Below the pieces are notes generated by a model that saw only the letters and a program-made list of their open reading frames with translations, was not told where the DNA came from and made no database searches. A stretch of 64,000 nt of DNA from Cryptomeria japonica (lineage: Eukaryota > Streptophyta > Pinopsida > Cupressales > Cupressaceae). The number at the start of each line of letters is the position of its first letter. Position 1 is the stretch's first letter. The stretch is taken from NCBI RefSeq assembly GCF_030272615.1, contig NC_081409.1:612185755-612249754 (forward strand), given 5' to 3'. Below, in pieces: positions 36,201 to 47,265 of this stretch. The translations under genes and the position numbers were made by a program.

Positions 36201-36409
36201 CTTTTGAGAAAAAGATTAACTATGTGAAGGAGACTAAAGGCTTGGTCTCAGATGACATAACTATTATCGCTAAAATTGAATCACTTCTCTTCCTGTGCAT
36301 TGGACATCTAGATAGCCACTCTGATAAGGTTGCGCAGGTTCATAAGGAAAAGGAGGTGTGGAAAAAGCGTATAGCACATGTGGGGCTTCCACATAACCTT
36401 GTTATCTAG
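33262..36409 (+). pseudogene. First long ORF of copy B, unknown function, broken
   Basis: From the ATG at 33262 (MRPKPPQPDPKSGL) through a TAG at 33403, a frameshift in an A8 run near 33641-33648, TAG 34187, TAA 34616, TAG 34811, another frameshift near 34880, and TAG 35095. The N-terminal half has LLVISWQTIATVMSIP, DWMYFFVQVIFGEKRYIDW and MSSYLIYFLACIGQW, the same order of short motifs as the 'GLP' and 'YFLND' parts of copies A and D, but too diverged to prove homology by eye. The middle is acidic/basic linker and the C-terminal half (35696-36409) is coiled coil ending EVWKKRIAHVGLP. The 5' flank (33.0-33.26 kb) looks like a UTR with a possible donor AAAGGTGAGC. The whole 32.3-37.1 kb block could be a nested unit. 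Confidence 0.6.
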
Positions 36410-37390
36410 CACTTCATTATGGCATATTCTAATTGGAAGAAAGAATCTGTTTCTTAGAACTATTTCATGTTTTCTATACAATAGGCTCTATTTTCTGGTA
36501 ATTGGAAAAGACAATTTCATTTGGTAAATTTTGTTGAACTTCACGGGGTGGAGAGTTAGTTTTCCATGTTTCCCGCTTTTACTGTAAGCCTTGATGTGGC
36601 TATATAAGGCATGAAAAGACTCTGTTAGGGTCCGAAAGATTTTTGGGGGAAAGGAATGCAATAGATAAAATATGTTTTTCATGACATTTTGGGAAAGAAA
36701 AGAATAGTTTTTATGAATAAAATTGTTACAAGTTCTGTAGTATTAAATCTATGAGTTTAATAGATTCGGATGATAATCTCTATGTGGATTTAGTTTGAAT
36801 CAGGAATTTGTTACTTTTCTTCTCATTATATGTGAATGCACATAGAATGCATTTCCTCTAAAAAATAAATGCTTGAAGTTTGTGAACTTCATAACAGAAT
36901 TGATGTTATTAATTGAGAATATATTCATTGTGTGCTGACAAGTGAATATAAATCTGCCTTTTAGTACTTTTGGGTAAAAAGTATGCAAACAAAATTACTG
37001 TAAATTAGAGCCGATTGAAAACATATGACCATTGATCTGATCGGATGCTATACCCATATGCAGAGGATAATTATTTCTAGAATTATCTAACTATTAGTTG
37101 CTTTTGTCTTTTAATTAATGGGCATACAGAGATTTAAAGAATACAATGTATAAAAGACAAATCTGTTAACTAACACGGCAGACATGCTGAGTTACAATGG
37201 AAATTTACTTCACCAGCGAAGCATTTATTGTGGTTGTTGAAATTGTTAAAAAGGGCTTATTAAAACTTGATCCGATGAAGGATGTTGTTGCACAAGAAAG
37301 AAAAATAGAATAGAAACCGGTAGCACATATCTTTCCTGTGGCTACCATCCATCCGATTTTGACAATGATAAGGCAGCTGAATTCAAAAGA
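36410..37390. other. Spacer between the two long ORFs of copy B
   Basis: No supported gene. A TATA-like CTATATAAGGCATG lies at 36599-36612, followed 20 bp on by AGGGTCCGAAAG. A similar TATATAAGCATG occurs in element H (46.55 kb, minus). It may be an old promoter or LTR remnant. Confidence 0.4.
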
Positions 37391-39334
37391 GTGGAAAGGA
37401 AGAAAAGAAAACCCTCACCGGAATCTACTCCATCTCTAAAGAAATCAAGGACACTAAGAAAGAAACAACAGACTGTAAGAGAGCCTAGTGGTCAGAAGAA
37501 GAAAGTCACACCAAATGAGAAATCGAAACCAAAGGAATCTGATGCTCTTTCACCGGAAGAGTTGGTAAATGAAATAACTCAAGCTGGCAATCTTGGTAAT
37601 GTTAATAAATTCTATCATTCTTTTAAGGATTCAAATAAGGATACCATTGAGGAAAGCATTATTTTGTATCTAGATATATACAAAAAGGTTCTTATTAAGG
37701 TCATAGATGTTCTACCTAGTGATTTGTATTTGAGACTTGAGGCAAAAAGAATGTCTATTATGGAATTAGATAAGAAACTAAAGGTTGAGGCATTTTTAGT
37801 TGTGCATCCTATTAATTCCAAGCAAGAGATAGATGATTTAATATCTGAAGCTAACAGGACTATTTTTGTGAGTGGTCATTGGAAAGTTAGTCTTATGGTT
37901 AGCAAAGTAAACAAGATTGCAGATGAAACAGTGGATAAGTGGGATGTATTCTTTATTGAGAAAGAGAAGAGAGAAGAAAAAGACAGACAAAAGGTTGATA
38001 AATCATTTACAAAAGTATATCAGAAGACAAATAAGGGTAAGGGTAAGGTTGGCAATATATCGGATATAACAGTTAAGGACAACTTACCACCACTAGCACA
38101 GGACACCCCACTGATAGTAGCAGAGGCACTGACAGAAATGCAAACTGGGCCTGGAGAAGATAAGTCCGAGGAAGTAAAAGCAAATAATGTTGATCCTGAG
38201 TTAGACATTCTATTCACAATGAATATTGACACTCAAGATATCAATATTGTGTTGGATAAGGATATTGTGGAGGAAAAGAAAGTTGAAGCTACAAATGTTG
38301 AGATCTCTGAGTCACTGTTCAACACTATTGACAATCAGCAGAACATTGAGATACCAGCAAAAGCAGAAAAGGAACAAGAACAGACACAATCTGAACCAGT
38401 GGGAAATGAAAATAAAAATGAGAGTAAGAGTGAAGATAAGGAAGAAAAAGTGGATAAAGAAGAGGTTAAGGATGGAAGCAAGGAAGAAGAAGTGGTTAAG
38501 GCAACTGAGCAGGTATCTGGACAAGAGAAGAAAATTATTACAATATAAAGCACTTCTCCCAGTACATCAACCGCAGATTATAGACTGACAAATGTCACTG
38601 ATGTATTACCATATTCAATAAAGAAGATAACAAAATGCAATGCCTTAGAATTTAAGGCTATTGATGATTTTTTACTAATTTTGCAGATGATTGCACCGGC
38701 GTGCAAGGTTGATCACATTGTTGGGTCTATAGGAAAATTGGACACATTGTCCAAATTAATTTCTTCTAGTATTCAAACTATAGATAAGATAAATGAGGAG
38801 ACCATTTAGGAAAGGGTAAATAAGGAGAAGGATATTTTCTTTGACAAAACAATAAAGGACTATACAGGACATAGTGATTCTTTGTTACCGGCACTGAATT
38901 CCACCATTCTGGAATAAAAGGAATTGTAAATGGAAGCATGCAAACCACACCATTTAATAGAAGATATTGATGAGAAAATAAAGAAGACACAAAAAGAGAT
39001 TGATGACATTGTTGACAATATGATTAGTTCTTCGGAACTCACGTCAGTTTTGGATCAAGAGATGGCAATTTATGAAGAGAAGATTGAGAAGTTGGAAAGG
39101 GAAAAGGCAAGGCTGAGAATCAAAACCCAGGAGTTAAAGAACAAACTTGGTCCTAGATTGGATAATTTGTTAACAGACCAGAATGAGCTATCTAAGGCAT
39201 CTATTCAAGGAGAAAGATCATCAGAGAAACAGATGTATTATCTCACTAGTATGATCCGGCAGACAGAGACTATAATTTCTGATAGTACTAAGTTTTGTCA
39301 AGGTCTTAACTTAGTTTTGGCAGACATTTTCTAG
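37391..39334 (+). pseudogene. Second long ORF of copy B: conserved family shared with A, C and D
   Basis: One unshifted frame of about 648 codons, broken only by TAA 38546, TAG 38807, TAA 38915 and TAA 38927, each placed where Gln would fit. Order: basic N-terminus with KKRKPSPES (about 1-50); conserved domain (about 60-200) with ILYLDIYKKVL, KRMSIMELDKKLKVE, KQEIDDLISEANR and WDVFFIEKEK; KVKDNLPP-type linker; a Glu/Lys/Val acidic region (250-385); then TNVTDVLPYSIKKIT, FKAIDD, SIGKLDTL and a C-terminal coiled coil (520-640) with KLEREKARL. Copy C matches throughout. I recognise no enzyme motif. Being adjacent to the PPT, it stands where pol or an env-like gene would normally end. Confidence 0.8.
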
Positions 39335-39410
39335 ATTCTACATAACTGGCTATAGGATTCTAGGTAAATTTTAAATTTTTTATTCTTTTGACATCCTTTG
39401 TCATTGATGT

Positions 39411-39555
39411 CAAAGGGGAGAGTAGTCTAATGAAAAAAATGTATAGAAGGAGATCATTTGCTCAAGGGGAGTACTATCAGTTTTTGCACTTCATTTTGGC
39501 TATCAGTTGTTGGATTTTTCTCATGAGTGTTGCCATCAATGCCAAAGGGGGAGAT
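39411..39555 (+). other. Paired polypurine tracts of copy B
   Basis: CAAAGGGGAGAG at 39411-39422 (preceded by TCATTGATGT) and CCAAAGGGGGAGAT at 39542-39555 (preceded by CATCAATG). The second abuts the 3' LTR and is the standard plus-strand primer. The first is an upstream copy. Confidence 0.8.
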
Positions 39556-40449
39556 TGTTGGCATTATACACTCAGATGAGAATGGTTGATGTTGTCATTG
39601 ATGGAAACCAACTGGTAACATGGTTCACAGGCTATACCAACAATAGATTTCACCTGCCGGCATCGGTAGTTACAACAAGGGTTATTCACACCGACATCCA
39701 GTTACATCGATAGCAGATCCTACCGGCACTCCAAGTCGACTTAGAAATAATATTGTTTATGCGAAATGTATTGTAATGTAATATTATTTGTATGGCTAAC
39801 ATGATGTATTGTAAAGGCTCATATATGTATGAGATCTTGTAGGTCATTTTGTAAGCAAGATAGATAGTAGGATATGAAATGTAAGGAAGCGGTAATATGT
39901 GATAGGTTATGATAGCGAATATTTGTCCATGCACTTTGATGTATTTATCTTATGAGCAAATAAGAGTAGAGTAGACCGAAGCAAGGTTTATGGAAGAGGT
40001 ATCAGATAGAGCTTAAACCAGTACTTAATCAAGCATTGTAGATGCTATTTTGAGCAGTACATTGCTATTGGATTTAACCATCCAGTTGTAGTCAATGGGA
40101 CTCCTTTTTGTTGTTGAGCAGTGAGCTCTAGGTAGTTGGCCTTCCTGCATGTGCAGGCCCCTATTGTACTAAGTAATATCTATTCATATTGTCCAGTGAG
40201 TAAATATTATGGGTCATAAATCCCACTGAGGTTTTTCCCCTACCGGATTTCCTCACCAAAAATATTTGTGTTATGGTGTGCATTGATGCTTATTCTTTTA
40301 TTTCTCATTACTGCATTATTATTTTCTTACAAGTATATTAATTTGGGTTATAAAGTTGCAAACAAGTTTAAATATCTCATCTACCAGTTAGACACTGATT
40401 CACACCCCCCCCCCCCTCAATGTCTTTGGGACTAGCCAAGTATCTAACA
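39556..40449 (+). repeat. 3' LTR of copy B (894 bp)
   Basis: Same ends as the 5' LTR and lacking its 90-bp extra segment. Hairpins at 40228-40254 (GAGG/CCTC) and 40391-40424 (GACACT/AATGTC, one wobble). Confidence 0.92.
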
Positions 40450-40454
40450 CATTA
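40450..40454 (+). other. Target duplication CATTA, right of copy B
   Basis: Matches 30127-30131 exactly. Confidence 0.9.
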
Positions 40455-40860
40455 CACTCAAAAAGTGAATACTCTATTTTATCATAAATCTCAAACATCA
40501 TTTCAGACTACTATAGACATTTAGAGTGTTTCATAAATGCCTTCATAACATCTTCCATGCTGAAAAAAAATTAGCATCCAAACCACAAAGGGGTTCATAA
40601 GGTATTCAATCAATTTCTACCCTTCAAATAATGTCTTTTATCTAATTTTTGAAGGAAGAATCTATAGCACAAATAGATATAGATCCATCCACATCCTTTC
40701 CTTCCACATTATCATTAGATTTCTTCACCCATGTCTTCTTCATCTTCTCCTATTCTTTATTAACATCAATCTTCTTTCTCAAACTAGAATTCTTCTCATT
40801 CCTTCCTCTATGCAATTATAACAAGTTGGACCTTGTTGCAAACCATTTCCATTCCTTCTA
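40455..40860 (-). pseudogene. Gag remnant of copy D
   Basis: On the minus strand a short stretch, QQGPTCYNCIEEG, looks like the start of a CCHC knuckle (CYNC...), followed by Lys/Arg-rich, stop-filled sequence. It lies where gag of copy D should be, upstream of its long ORF and split from it only by copy B. Heavily decayed. Confidence 0.4.
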
Positions 40861-40870
40861 ACACAGACCT

Positions 40871-43269
40871 AAGTAGAACACAAGATATCACTAAGAGGGG
40901 GGTGAATCAATGATTATAAACAATTTCAAATAGTGTGAATGCAACCTGTAGAATAATGAAAACCTTGACAAGCAATCACACACAAGAGCACATGACATAA
41001 CACAAGATATACAAGGAAAACCCAATGTGGAAAAAACCTCGGTGAGAAATGCTGCTAGAGATCTACTTCTCCAATCCAACCTCACAATGAAATAATTGTT
41101 TTACAATGTTTTAAAGCACCAACCCCTAGCAATTAATGGGCACCTACCCAAAGGAGCGCCGACCCCTAATCAATTCTGAGAACCAACTCAAGGAGCATGA
41201 ACCCCTACACCGAGCACCCACTCAGTGAAATACAATGAAATATAAAACAATACTATGATCAGCACCTTGCTACAAATGAATTTTGTAGCTCCTGCAAACA
41301 ATCATCTCTGATGTTTGAACTCTTTTTTGTCATGCAGACTCTTCTCTACTAGTTCATAGTTCTCTCTATCTGAATTCTCTTCTACTCAGCTTATGCCTTG
41401 TCGGAACTCCTTTGATACTCACTCTTTTCTCCTTCACTCTCTATTGCTATCTTACCAATTTAGACACTGTCGATTTAATAGACTATTATGCTCTCTAACA
41501 ATTTATCGGTTACCTTAAGTGTTGTCAGTTAAACCCTTCTTACCATTTCTTAATCTAACACTCAATCACTTCAATATTTTTACTATCAACACTTAGACTA
41601 ATCAACTCTCACCTAGAAAAATCACACTTTCTCATCATCATCTTAGATCTTTGATCTGCACATTTATACTCATTCTTTCCCACCAAAATGAAATTTCAAA
41701 CTTTATGGGCCTAGGGTTTTCTTCACCGACCATGATCCATATCAAATCAAATTAGATCTTATCTTTGGGATTGTAAAGCAGTCACCGGTGAGGAGGGACC
41801 TCAAGGAGATCAGTCTAAACTGGTCAGCAAGAGTAAACACAACAAAATCACACAAATATGATGGAGGCAATCCATAACAAATAGTTTTATTGCATTAAAG
41901 TTAATTACATCCAACCGGTAACAACTAGGTTATAACATACCGGCACACAGGCCTGGTAGAATAGGTCACATCGGGACCTTGAATCGAAAGATCTATCTTC
42001 TAGGCATAGTCTATCTATCTGATACTTCTTGATTCTCTGATTGATTACATTCTAAAGCATGATTACGAATATATATACCGATCCAAAGGATATGTCAACC
42101 CAAAAAGGATCAAAACCCGAGGAACAAGACTTAACGTGCAAAATGAATAAGGTCATCCTCTGCCAAGAGATTCCTCAAGAAAATCCAAAGGATGAAATGT
42201 AGAAGGTCGGCTACACACCAAGAAACATCGAGATCAATGTCCAAGGCTCCACAAGCTTTGGAATGGGTTCTGGTAGATCACTAGAATAGGTCTCAGGCAA
42301 CCAGTAACAAAGGAACAACCAGTAACAAGAGACTATCAAGGAAACTGGTAGCGATATCTTGTTAGAAAGTGATCCAAATGAGATGCAGTTAGAAAGTGAG
42401 CAAAATGATCAAGTCTTCAAGTAGAATCCAACTCCATAGGAACCAGTGAGCCAAAACTGAGACACACAAAAAGGAAAACTGAAACTGCAAAAAGAAAACA
42501 AAACAAAAAAGGAAATGTTTTTGGTTGATGCAAGATTGTTGTGAACTGGGGATGCTCCTGCATCAAATTGACAACCTACAACAAATCAAACATTACCACC
42601 ATTTTTTATGCATTCACTATATTTAGCAAACTAGATCCTGCTCATCTGCCTTGATTTTGTCAACCCAACTGTTTCCTTTCGATCTACTTCGAGCCGCAAT
42701 CCTCTACAATCGATCTATGATTTTCGCAGTCAACATTTAATATCAACCTAATCGGCAACTACCTCACTGATGCACTATTCACCTACCACTACATGTTTTC
42801 CACCTATAGTCCACGTGTTATCTCTATCAGCATCCAACTTATTTGATTGTGTCAGTTCAAACTTGGTCACCGACCAAACATACTACTGGTATACACTAAC
42901 CAGTTAACCTTAATGTCATGCACTTCTCTGTTCTGTCGGTTAGGTCATGCTAACCTGGACTGCTCCTAATTTTGTATTCACCTCTTCAATCTATATGATC
43001 TGGCAACCATTCAATTTTTTTTCTTCAGTTTGGTTTGTCTTCCTTTCAATTTTTCTCTTTGCTTTCTTACCGGTCAACATACTTACCGGTTGGCAACAAC
43101 ATGTCAACAATCTCCAATACTCCTTCTTGCATACCGGTAGCATTAACCTGTATACCGATTAACATCAATGACAACACAACACCAAAAATCTCCAACTTAC
43201 AAACCGGTTGACATCCCATATCGATGACATGCTATACTGGTTGACATAAATGACAACACAATGCCAACA
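40871..43269 (-). repeat. 3' LTR of copy F, apparently expanded
   Basis: Starts (minus) TGTTGGCATTGTG at 43269. Near its end it has the U5-type AAGG/CCTC hairpin (41013-41040) and the GATTCACCCCCC terminal hairpin (about 40885-40915). At 2.4 kb it is over twice the length of the other LTRs, probably because of an insertion at about 41770-42570. The end near 40871 is approximate. ACCGGT and CCGG words are frequent, as in Sirevirus LTRs. Confidence 0.6.
41770..42570. repeat. Possible nested insertion within the LTR of copy F
   Basis: This stretch differs in style from the LTR around it (long purine-rich, A-rich runs). It ends in GATGCTCCTGCATCA, whose complement TGATGCAGGAGCATC resembles a gypsy LTR start. 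I found no target duplication, so the insertion is a suggestion. Confidence 0.3.
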
Positions 43270-43358
43270 ATCTCCCCCTTTGGCATTGATGTCAACACAT
43301 ATATTATTCACAATCTGGGCTCTTTCTCCACAATCCAAGCTCTTTTTCCCCCTTTGAC
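43270..43358 (-). other. Paired polypurine tracts of copy F
   Basis: Minus strand GCCAAAGGGGGAGAT (43284-43270) abuts the LTR. A second copy, GTCAAAGGGGGAAAAAG, lies at about 43342-43358. Confidence 0.75.
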
Positions 43359-43685
43359 AACAATGACATCAATTCCTAATAGGTCAAACCATTGTACCCT
43401 TTCTCCCAGTAGTCCAATTGTGACTTTTGTAGATAGACAAATTGAATAGACAACTCTAAAAATAACAAATGAGGATTAATGAGAAAGTTCCCCCCTATGA
43501 AGTTACTCTCCTGGTCAATCTGATGGCGACTTTCGTAGATAAACAAATTGAATAGACAACTTCCCAAATTCTCAAACCTGCTAGTAAAACAATATAAATG
43601 CATGATCTCCCCCTGTGTGCAACATATGGTCCAAGAGTCAAAAAGTATAGTTGTGAACTCCCCCTAAACCATAGATCTCCATACA

Positions 43686-45625
43686 CATTTAAGTGCATGA
43701 AGATGGTGAGAAAACTCCTAAATTATGTTTTATATACTCAAATGTGTTTACCGATAGAGTTTTTGTGAAGATATCAGCCAGTTGTTCACTTGTAGGAACA
43801 TATTCTACCTTTAGTTCTTGCTCTGCAACCTTCTCCCTGAGAAAATGGTATTTGATGGCAATGTGCTTTGTCCTTGAGTGCATAACTGGATTCTTTGAAA
43901 TGTTGATTGCACTTGAGTTATCACACCAGATAGAAATAGGGTCAAATGTTTCTACCTAAATGTCCTTGAGGGTCTGCTTCATCCATAACACCTGAGAACA
44001 ACATGTAGTAGCAACAATATACTCTACCTCAGTAGTAGATAGAAAGACTAAATCATGCTTCTTGTTGTGCCATGAAACTAACCGGTTACCTAAAAAGAAT
44101 GCTCCACCACTTGTGCTTTTTTGGTCATCAATGCAACTTGCCCAATCGGTATCAGTGTAGGCCTATAAAGTGAAATCTCCTTGCTTTGGATACCATAGGC
44201 CATAATTAAGTGTACCTTGTAGATACTTCAAGATCATTCTTATTGCATTTGCATGTTACTATTTGGGTTTAGCTTGAAATCTTGCCACCATTCATACTAC
44301 CTGCACTATATCCAGTCTTGAAGCAATAAGATATAATAGACTACCAATCATGGATCTATACAAAGTCTGATCCACTTCCAGTGACTCATCAACCTTTCTC
44401 AACTTGCATCTGGTCACCATGGGCGTACTAACCAGTTTGTTGTCTTCCATCTAAAACTTCTTCAACATATCTCTGGCATACTTGGTTCTAGAGATAAATA
44501 TTCCTTTATCTTGCTGTGAAATTTGCAAATGAAGAAAGTATGACAGGTCTCCAAGCATTGACATCTCAAATTCTGATTGTGTCTGATCAGCAAACTCTTT
44601 ACACAAGGTATCCTTGTTGCCTCCAAATATTATATCATCCACATACACAATAACAATAATCATGTGATTTCCATCTACTTTGATGTACAGATTACTATTT
44701 GCACTTCCCTATCTGAAACCTTACTCCTTAAGATACTTATCTAAGCTTGAATACCATGCTCTTGGAGCCTACTTTAAACCATAAAATCTTTCTTTAATCG
44801 GCACATAAAATTTTCACCATCATGCAGCAAAAAACCTTCCAGTTGTTCTATGTAGACTTCTTCTTCCAAATTGCCATTCAAGAAGGAAAATTTGACGTCC
44901 ATTTGATATACCTTTTATCCTTTGATGGCAGAGAATGCTAAGGATATTCTAATAGCCTCAAGTATAGAAACCAGTACAAATGTTTCTTCAATATCAATTC
45001 CTTCTACTTGAGAATACGCTTTGCACACCAACCTTGCTTTATGCCTGACAATCTTACCTTCTTCATTCATCTTGTCCTGATAAACCCATTTAGTACCAAT
45101 GACATTTTTATCCATTGGTCTAGGAACTAACTCCCAAGTCTTGTTTTTTAGTTTTCTACAACTCTTCTTCCATTACATCCATCCATTTCTCAGTTTTGTT
45201 GGTGTCATTAAATGTTTTGGGTTCCCTTTCAATCATGAGACAGAAATTCACTTGTTCATTGTTCTGGGCAAGTCTTCTTCTGGTCCGTACACCATTATTT
45301 TATTACCTATAATCTTCTTTTCCAGATTATTTTTCTGCGCATATTTGTTAGGATTATTGCTAGGAGCTTCTTTTGGTTCACTTTCTGATTGCACTTCATC
45401 TTTATCACATGAATCATCATACCGGTTGACTTGTGTTTTTCTACCTTTATGCAAATCTTCATCAACTCTTACATGCACACTCTCAATGACTCTTCTCAGT
45501 CTTTTGTTGTAGCATTTGTAGGCCTTACTGTGAGTAGAGTAACTAAAGAAAATCCATTCATCACTCCTAGAATCAAAACTGCATAAACCATCTTCATTTC
45601 TTTTGATGAAGTTATTGGTCTCGAT
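43686..45625 (-). pseudogene. pol: Copia pol remnants: integrase end, RT, RNase H end
   Basis: At 45625-45480: FDSRSDEWIFFSYSTHSKAY, the GYS..SKAYR-type C-terminal part of copia integrase. At 45115-44915: [14 protein letters not shown] and [21 protein letters not shown], the start of RT. At 44663-44451: VYVDDIIFGG, with the YVDD catalytic box, and DLSYFLHLQI. At 43883-43689: RTKHIAIKYHFLREKV and EQLADIFTKTL, the RNase H terminus. Order and spacing follow Ty1/copia. Frameshifts and stops separate the pieces. YVDD itself is intact. Confidence 0.88.
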
Positions 45626-45639
45626 TTCTGACTACTTTT

Positions 45640-46860
45640 TTTTCTCTTCACAAATTATGCCTCTATTTACAAAAGAAGAGAACAACAAGAATAAGAAACA
45701 AGACAACATTAACGAGGTTTACAAGGAAAAAACCTCCTACACTTCAATCTTTACAGAGCTTAGGTGGGTGAGCCTAATTGTGACTACTTTCTCACAACCT
45801 AGTAGATAGTTTACAAAAAACCAATGCGAGTTTCTGCAAACTTATTCAATTTAGTGCAACCAAACATGAATGAAAATTTTGTTTTGATTGTATGGGACCA
45901 CAAAGATGTCATAAATACTAGCAATTTAGACCAGTGCCTTATCCGGGCATCAGAGTCATCAAAAACCAGATTGAAATCTGACAACAGAATTCATATATAT
46001 ATCACTATTTTTTATCTATTAAATTTGTATATGCCTGACATATATAGACTTCTAATTTGTACTAGACCTAGTCATCAAATTCATGTGAATATACTGATAT
46101 CAATGAAGATGAATTAAGTATATTTAATTTTTCTCCTTGAGAAAAATACTTAAAACATTCCAATTAATTGCCTTGCAAATTATCTAATTAAACAATCCTT
46201 GATTATTTAATTAAAAATGAAAACCAACATGCAAACATAAAGACAACACAGATCTGAGCTTGAAATATTTTGACTGTATATAATTATTCCCTCGTCAAAG
46301 ATTATAGAGATACAAGAATGATTCAAAATGCCAAAAACAAAGTCTGCATATATTTCGTCAGAGCTTCGATACCAAATTTTGTGATTATTTCTAGGTAGTC
46401 CTAGTATCCTTTTATAGAACTTTCGATGCAACAAGCTTCAGACTTCCCTAGAAGAATATTCCTATCTTGACAATCATTCCCTCCAAAATTTACACTAATT
46501 ACAAGACTGCAATTGAGGGAGAAGCATAGTTGCTTTTGGAATGCATGCTTATATAACTGATTGGTCATCTAGCTGGAAAACGGCCAAAAGAGAAGGTTCC
46601 TAACATGTGGCACCTTTGTCTTAAGATATTTTAATTAGCGATCTCTTAATTGTGGTGGAGATACCAGCGTTCTTTTCAAAGAAAATGTGCAACATCTTTT
46701 AGATAACTAACCTCCCTATATTCATGGATCAGACGTCAGGTGTCCTCAACTCCTTAAGGTTCCAATTACCCAAAATCTGTTACAAATAACCAACTGTTTT
46801 AGGATGTCGGTGAACTATCACATGCTAGAGCATCAGTGGGACCTTCTTATTCTCCTGTCT
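45640..46860 (-). repeat. LTR or leader region of element H, uncertain
   Basis: On the minus strand: TATATAAGCATG (46558-46545), TTCTATAAAAGG (46424-46410), then TTTGGTATCGAAGCTC (46377-46361). The last resembles the initiator-Met PBS TGGTATCAGAGC with two changes. Lower down, a GAGGTTTTTTCCTTG block (45735-45720) resembles the conserved U5 hairpin of the copia LTRs. A PBS following the 3' side of the H ORF is unexpected and may mean two joined elements. Confidence 0.35.
46361..46374 (-). other. PBS-like sequence near element H
   Basis: TGGTATCGAAGCTC differs from the plant tRNA-iMet site of copy B by GA for AG at the seventh and eighth bases. Confidence 0.4.
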
Positions 46861-47186
46861 CTTTCAAAATGTAATTGCTTTCCATACTTTGAACATCTCA
46901 TCATTGGGCCAAGGAAAGTTGATAATTTCAAGCTTTTGTTTATTCAAACTTTTCCATTTCATCCTTAATTGTTTCACCTCCTTTTCTAAAAAGCCAAATT
47001 ATGATTTTGCCTTTTCAATTTCCTCAATAGTTTGAATAAAAAAAAAGGTATTATCCATTTTTATAATATTATTTATCATTTGAGGTAGCCTGTGATCTAG
47101 CTCCTCAATCCACACTCCCTTGTCTATCATTTTGTTTGCACTTAAGAAACCTCCAGGAAACAATTCGAACTTTTCCTTGGCATATT

Positions 47187-47190
47187 CCTT
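47187..47190 (+). other. Target duplication CCTT, left of the DNA transposon
   Basis: Matches 59281-59284. The copies flank the two inverted-repeat ends exactly. Confidence 0.85.
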
Positions 47191-47225
47191 GGGTGAATTC
47201 ACAAAGCTAGTTCCCACTTTTGCCA
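47191..47225 (+). repeat. Left terminal inverted repeat
   Basis: Pairs with 59280-59244. It contains the palindrome GTGAATTCAC. Its inner half also forms a local hairpin (47210-47252): GTTCCCACTTTTGCCAA against TTTGGCGAAAGTGGGAAC. Confidence 0.88.
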
Positions 47226-47265
47226 ATGAAGGAATTTGGCGAAAGTGGGAACTTCAATATTTTAG

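Larger units (their letters stand above)
30132..40449 (+). mobile_element. Copy B: structurally complete, pol-less Sirevirus-like LTR element
   Basis: 10,318 bp bounded by TGTTGG...TAACA LTRs and a perfect CATTA target duplication. Internal order: initiator-Met PBS, coiled-coil/CCHC gag, three hairpins, a first long ORF, a second long ORF of the A/C/D family, paired polypurine tracts. I see no protease, integrase, RT or RNase H anywhere in the 8.4 kb between the LTRs. The PPT word CAAAGGGGGAGATTGTTGG and a coiled-coil Gag are Sirevirus (SIRE/Maximus) hallmarks as I recall them. By eye the first 290 bp of the two LTRs differ at about 27 sites, mostly transitions, so the insertion is not recent. 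The block 32.3-37.1 kb might itself be a nested insertion. Confidence 0.9.
26396..40870 (-). mobile_element. Copy D: older pol-less element, split by copy B
   Basis: On the minus strand: gag remnant (40860-40455), then copy B's insertion (40449-30132 plus one CATTA copy), then the long ORF (29936-26650), polypurine tracts and probable LTR. The CATTA duplication on both sides of B, and the fact that the expected element order continues across it, show that B jumped into D. Confidence 0.7.
40871..45630 (-). mobile_element. Copy F: decayed copia element with pol remnants
   Basis: On the minus strand: integrase C-terminal end, RT, RNase H end, paired polypurine tracts, then a long LTR. The PPT and LTR start (CCAAAGGGGGAGAT then TGTTGGCATTGTG) closely match copies B and C, so F may represent the autonomous relative that mobilised them. 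It is cut at about 45630, so gag and the 5' LTR are missing. Confidence 0.7.

Noticed and set aside
38226-38588. Arg/Lys-rich 120-codon ORF overlapping the second ORF of copy B
   Set aside because: Out-of-frame shadow; the overlapped frame is the one conserved in copy C.
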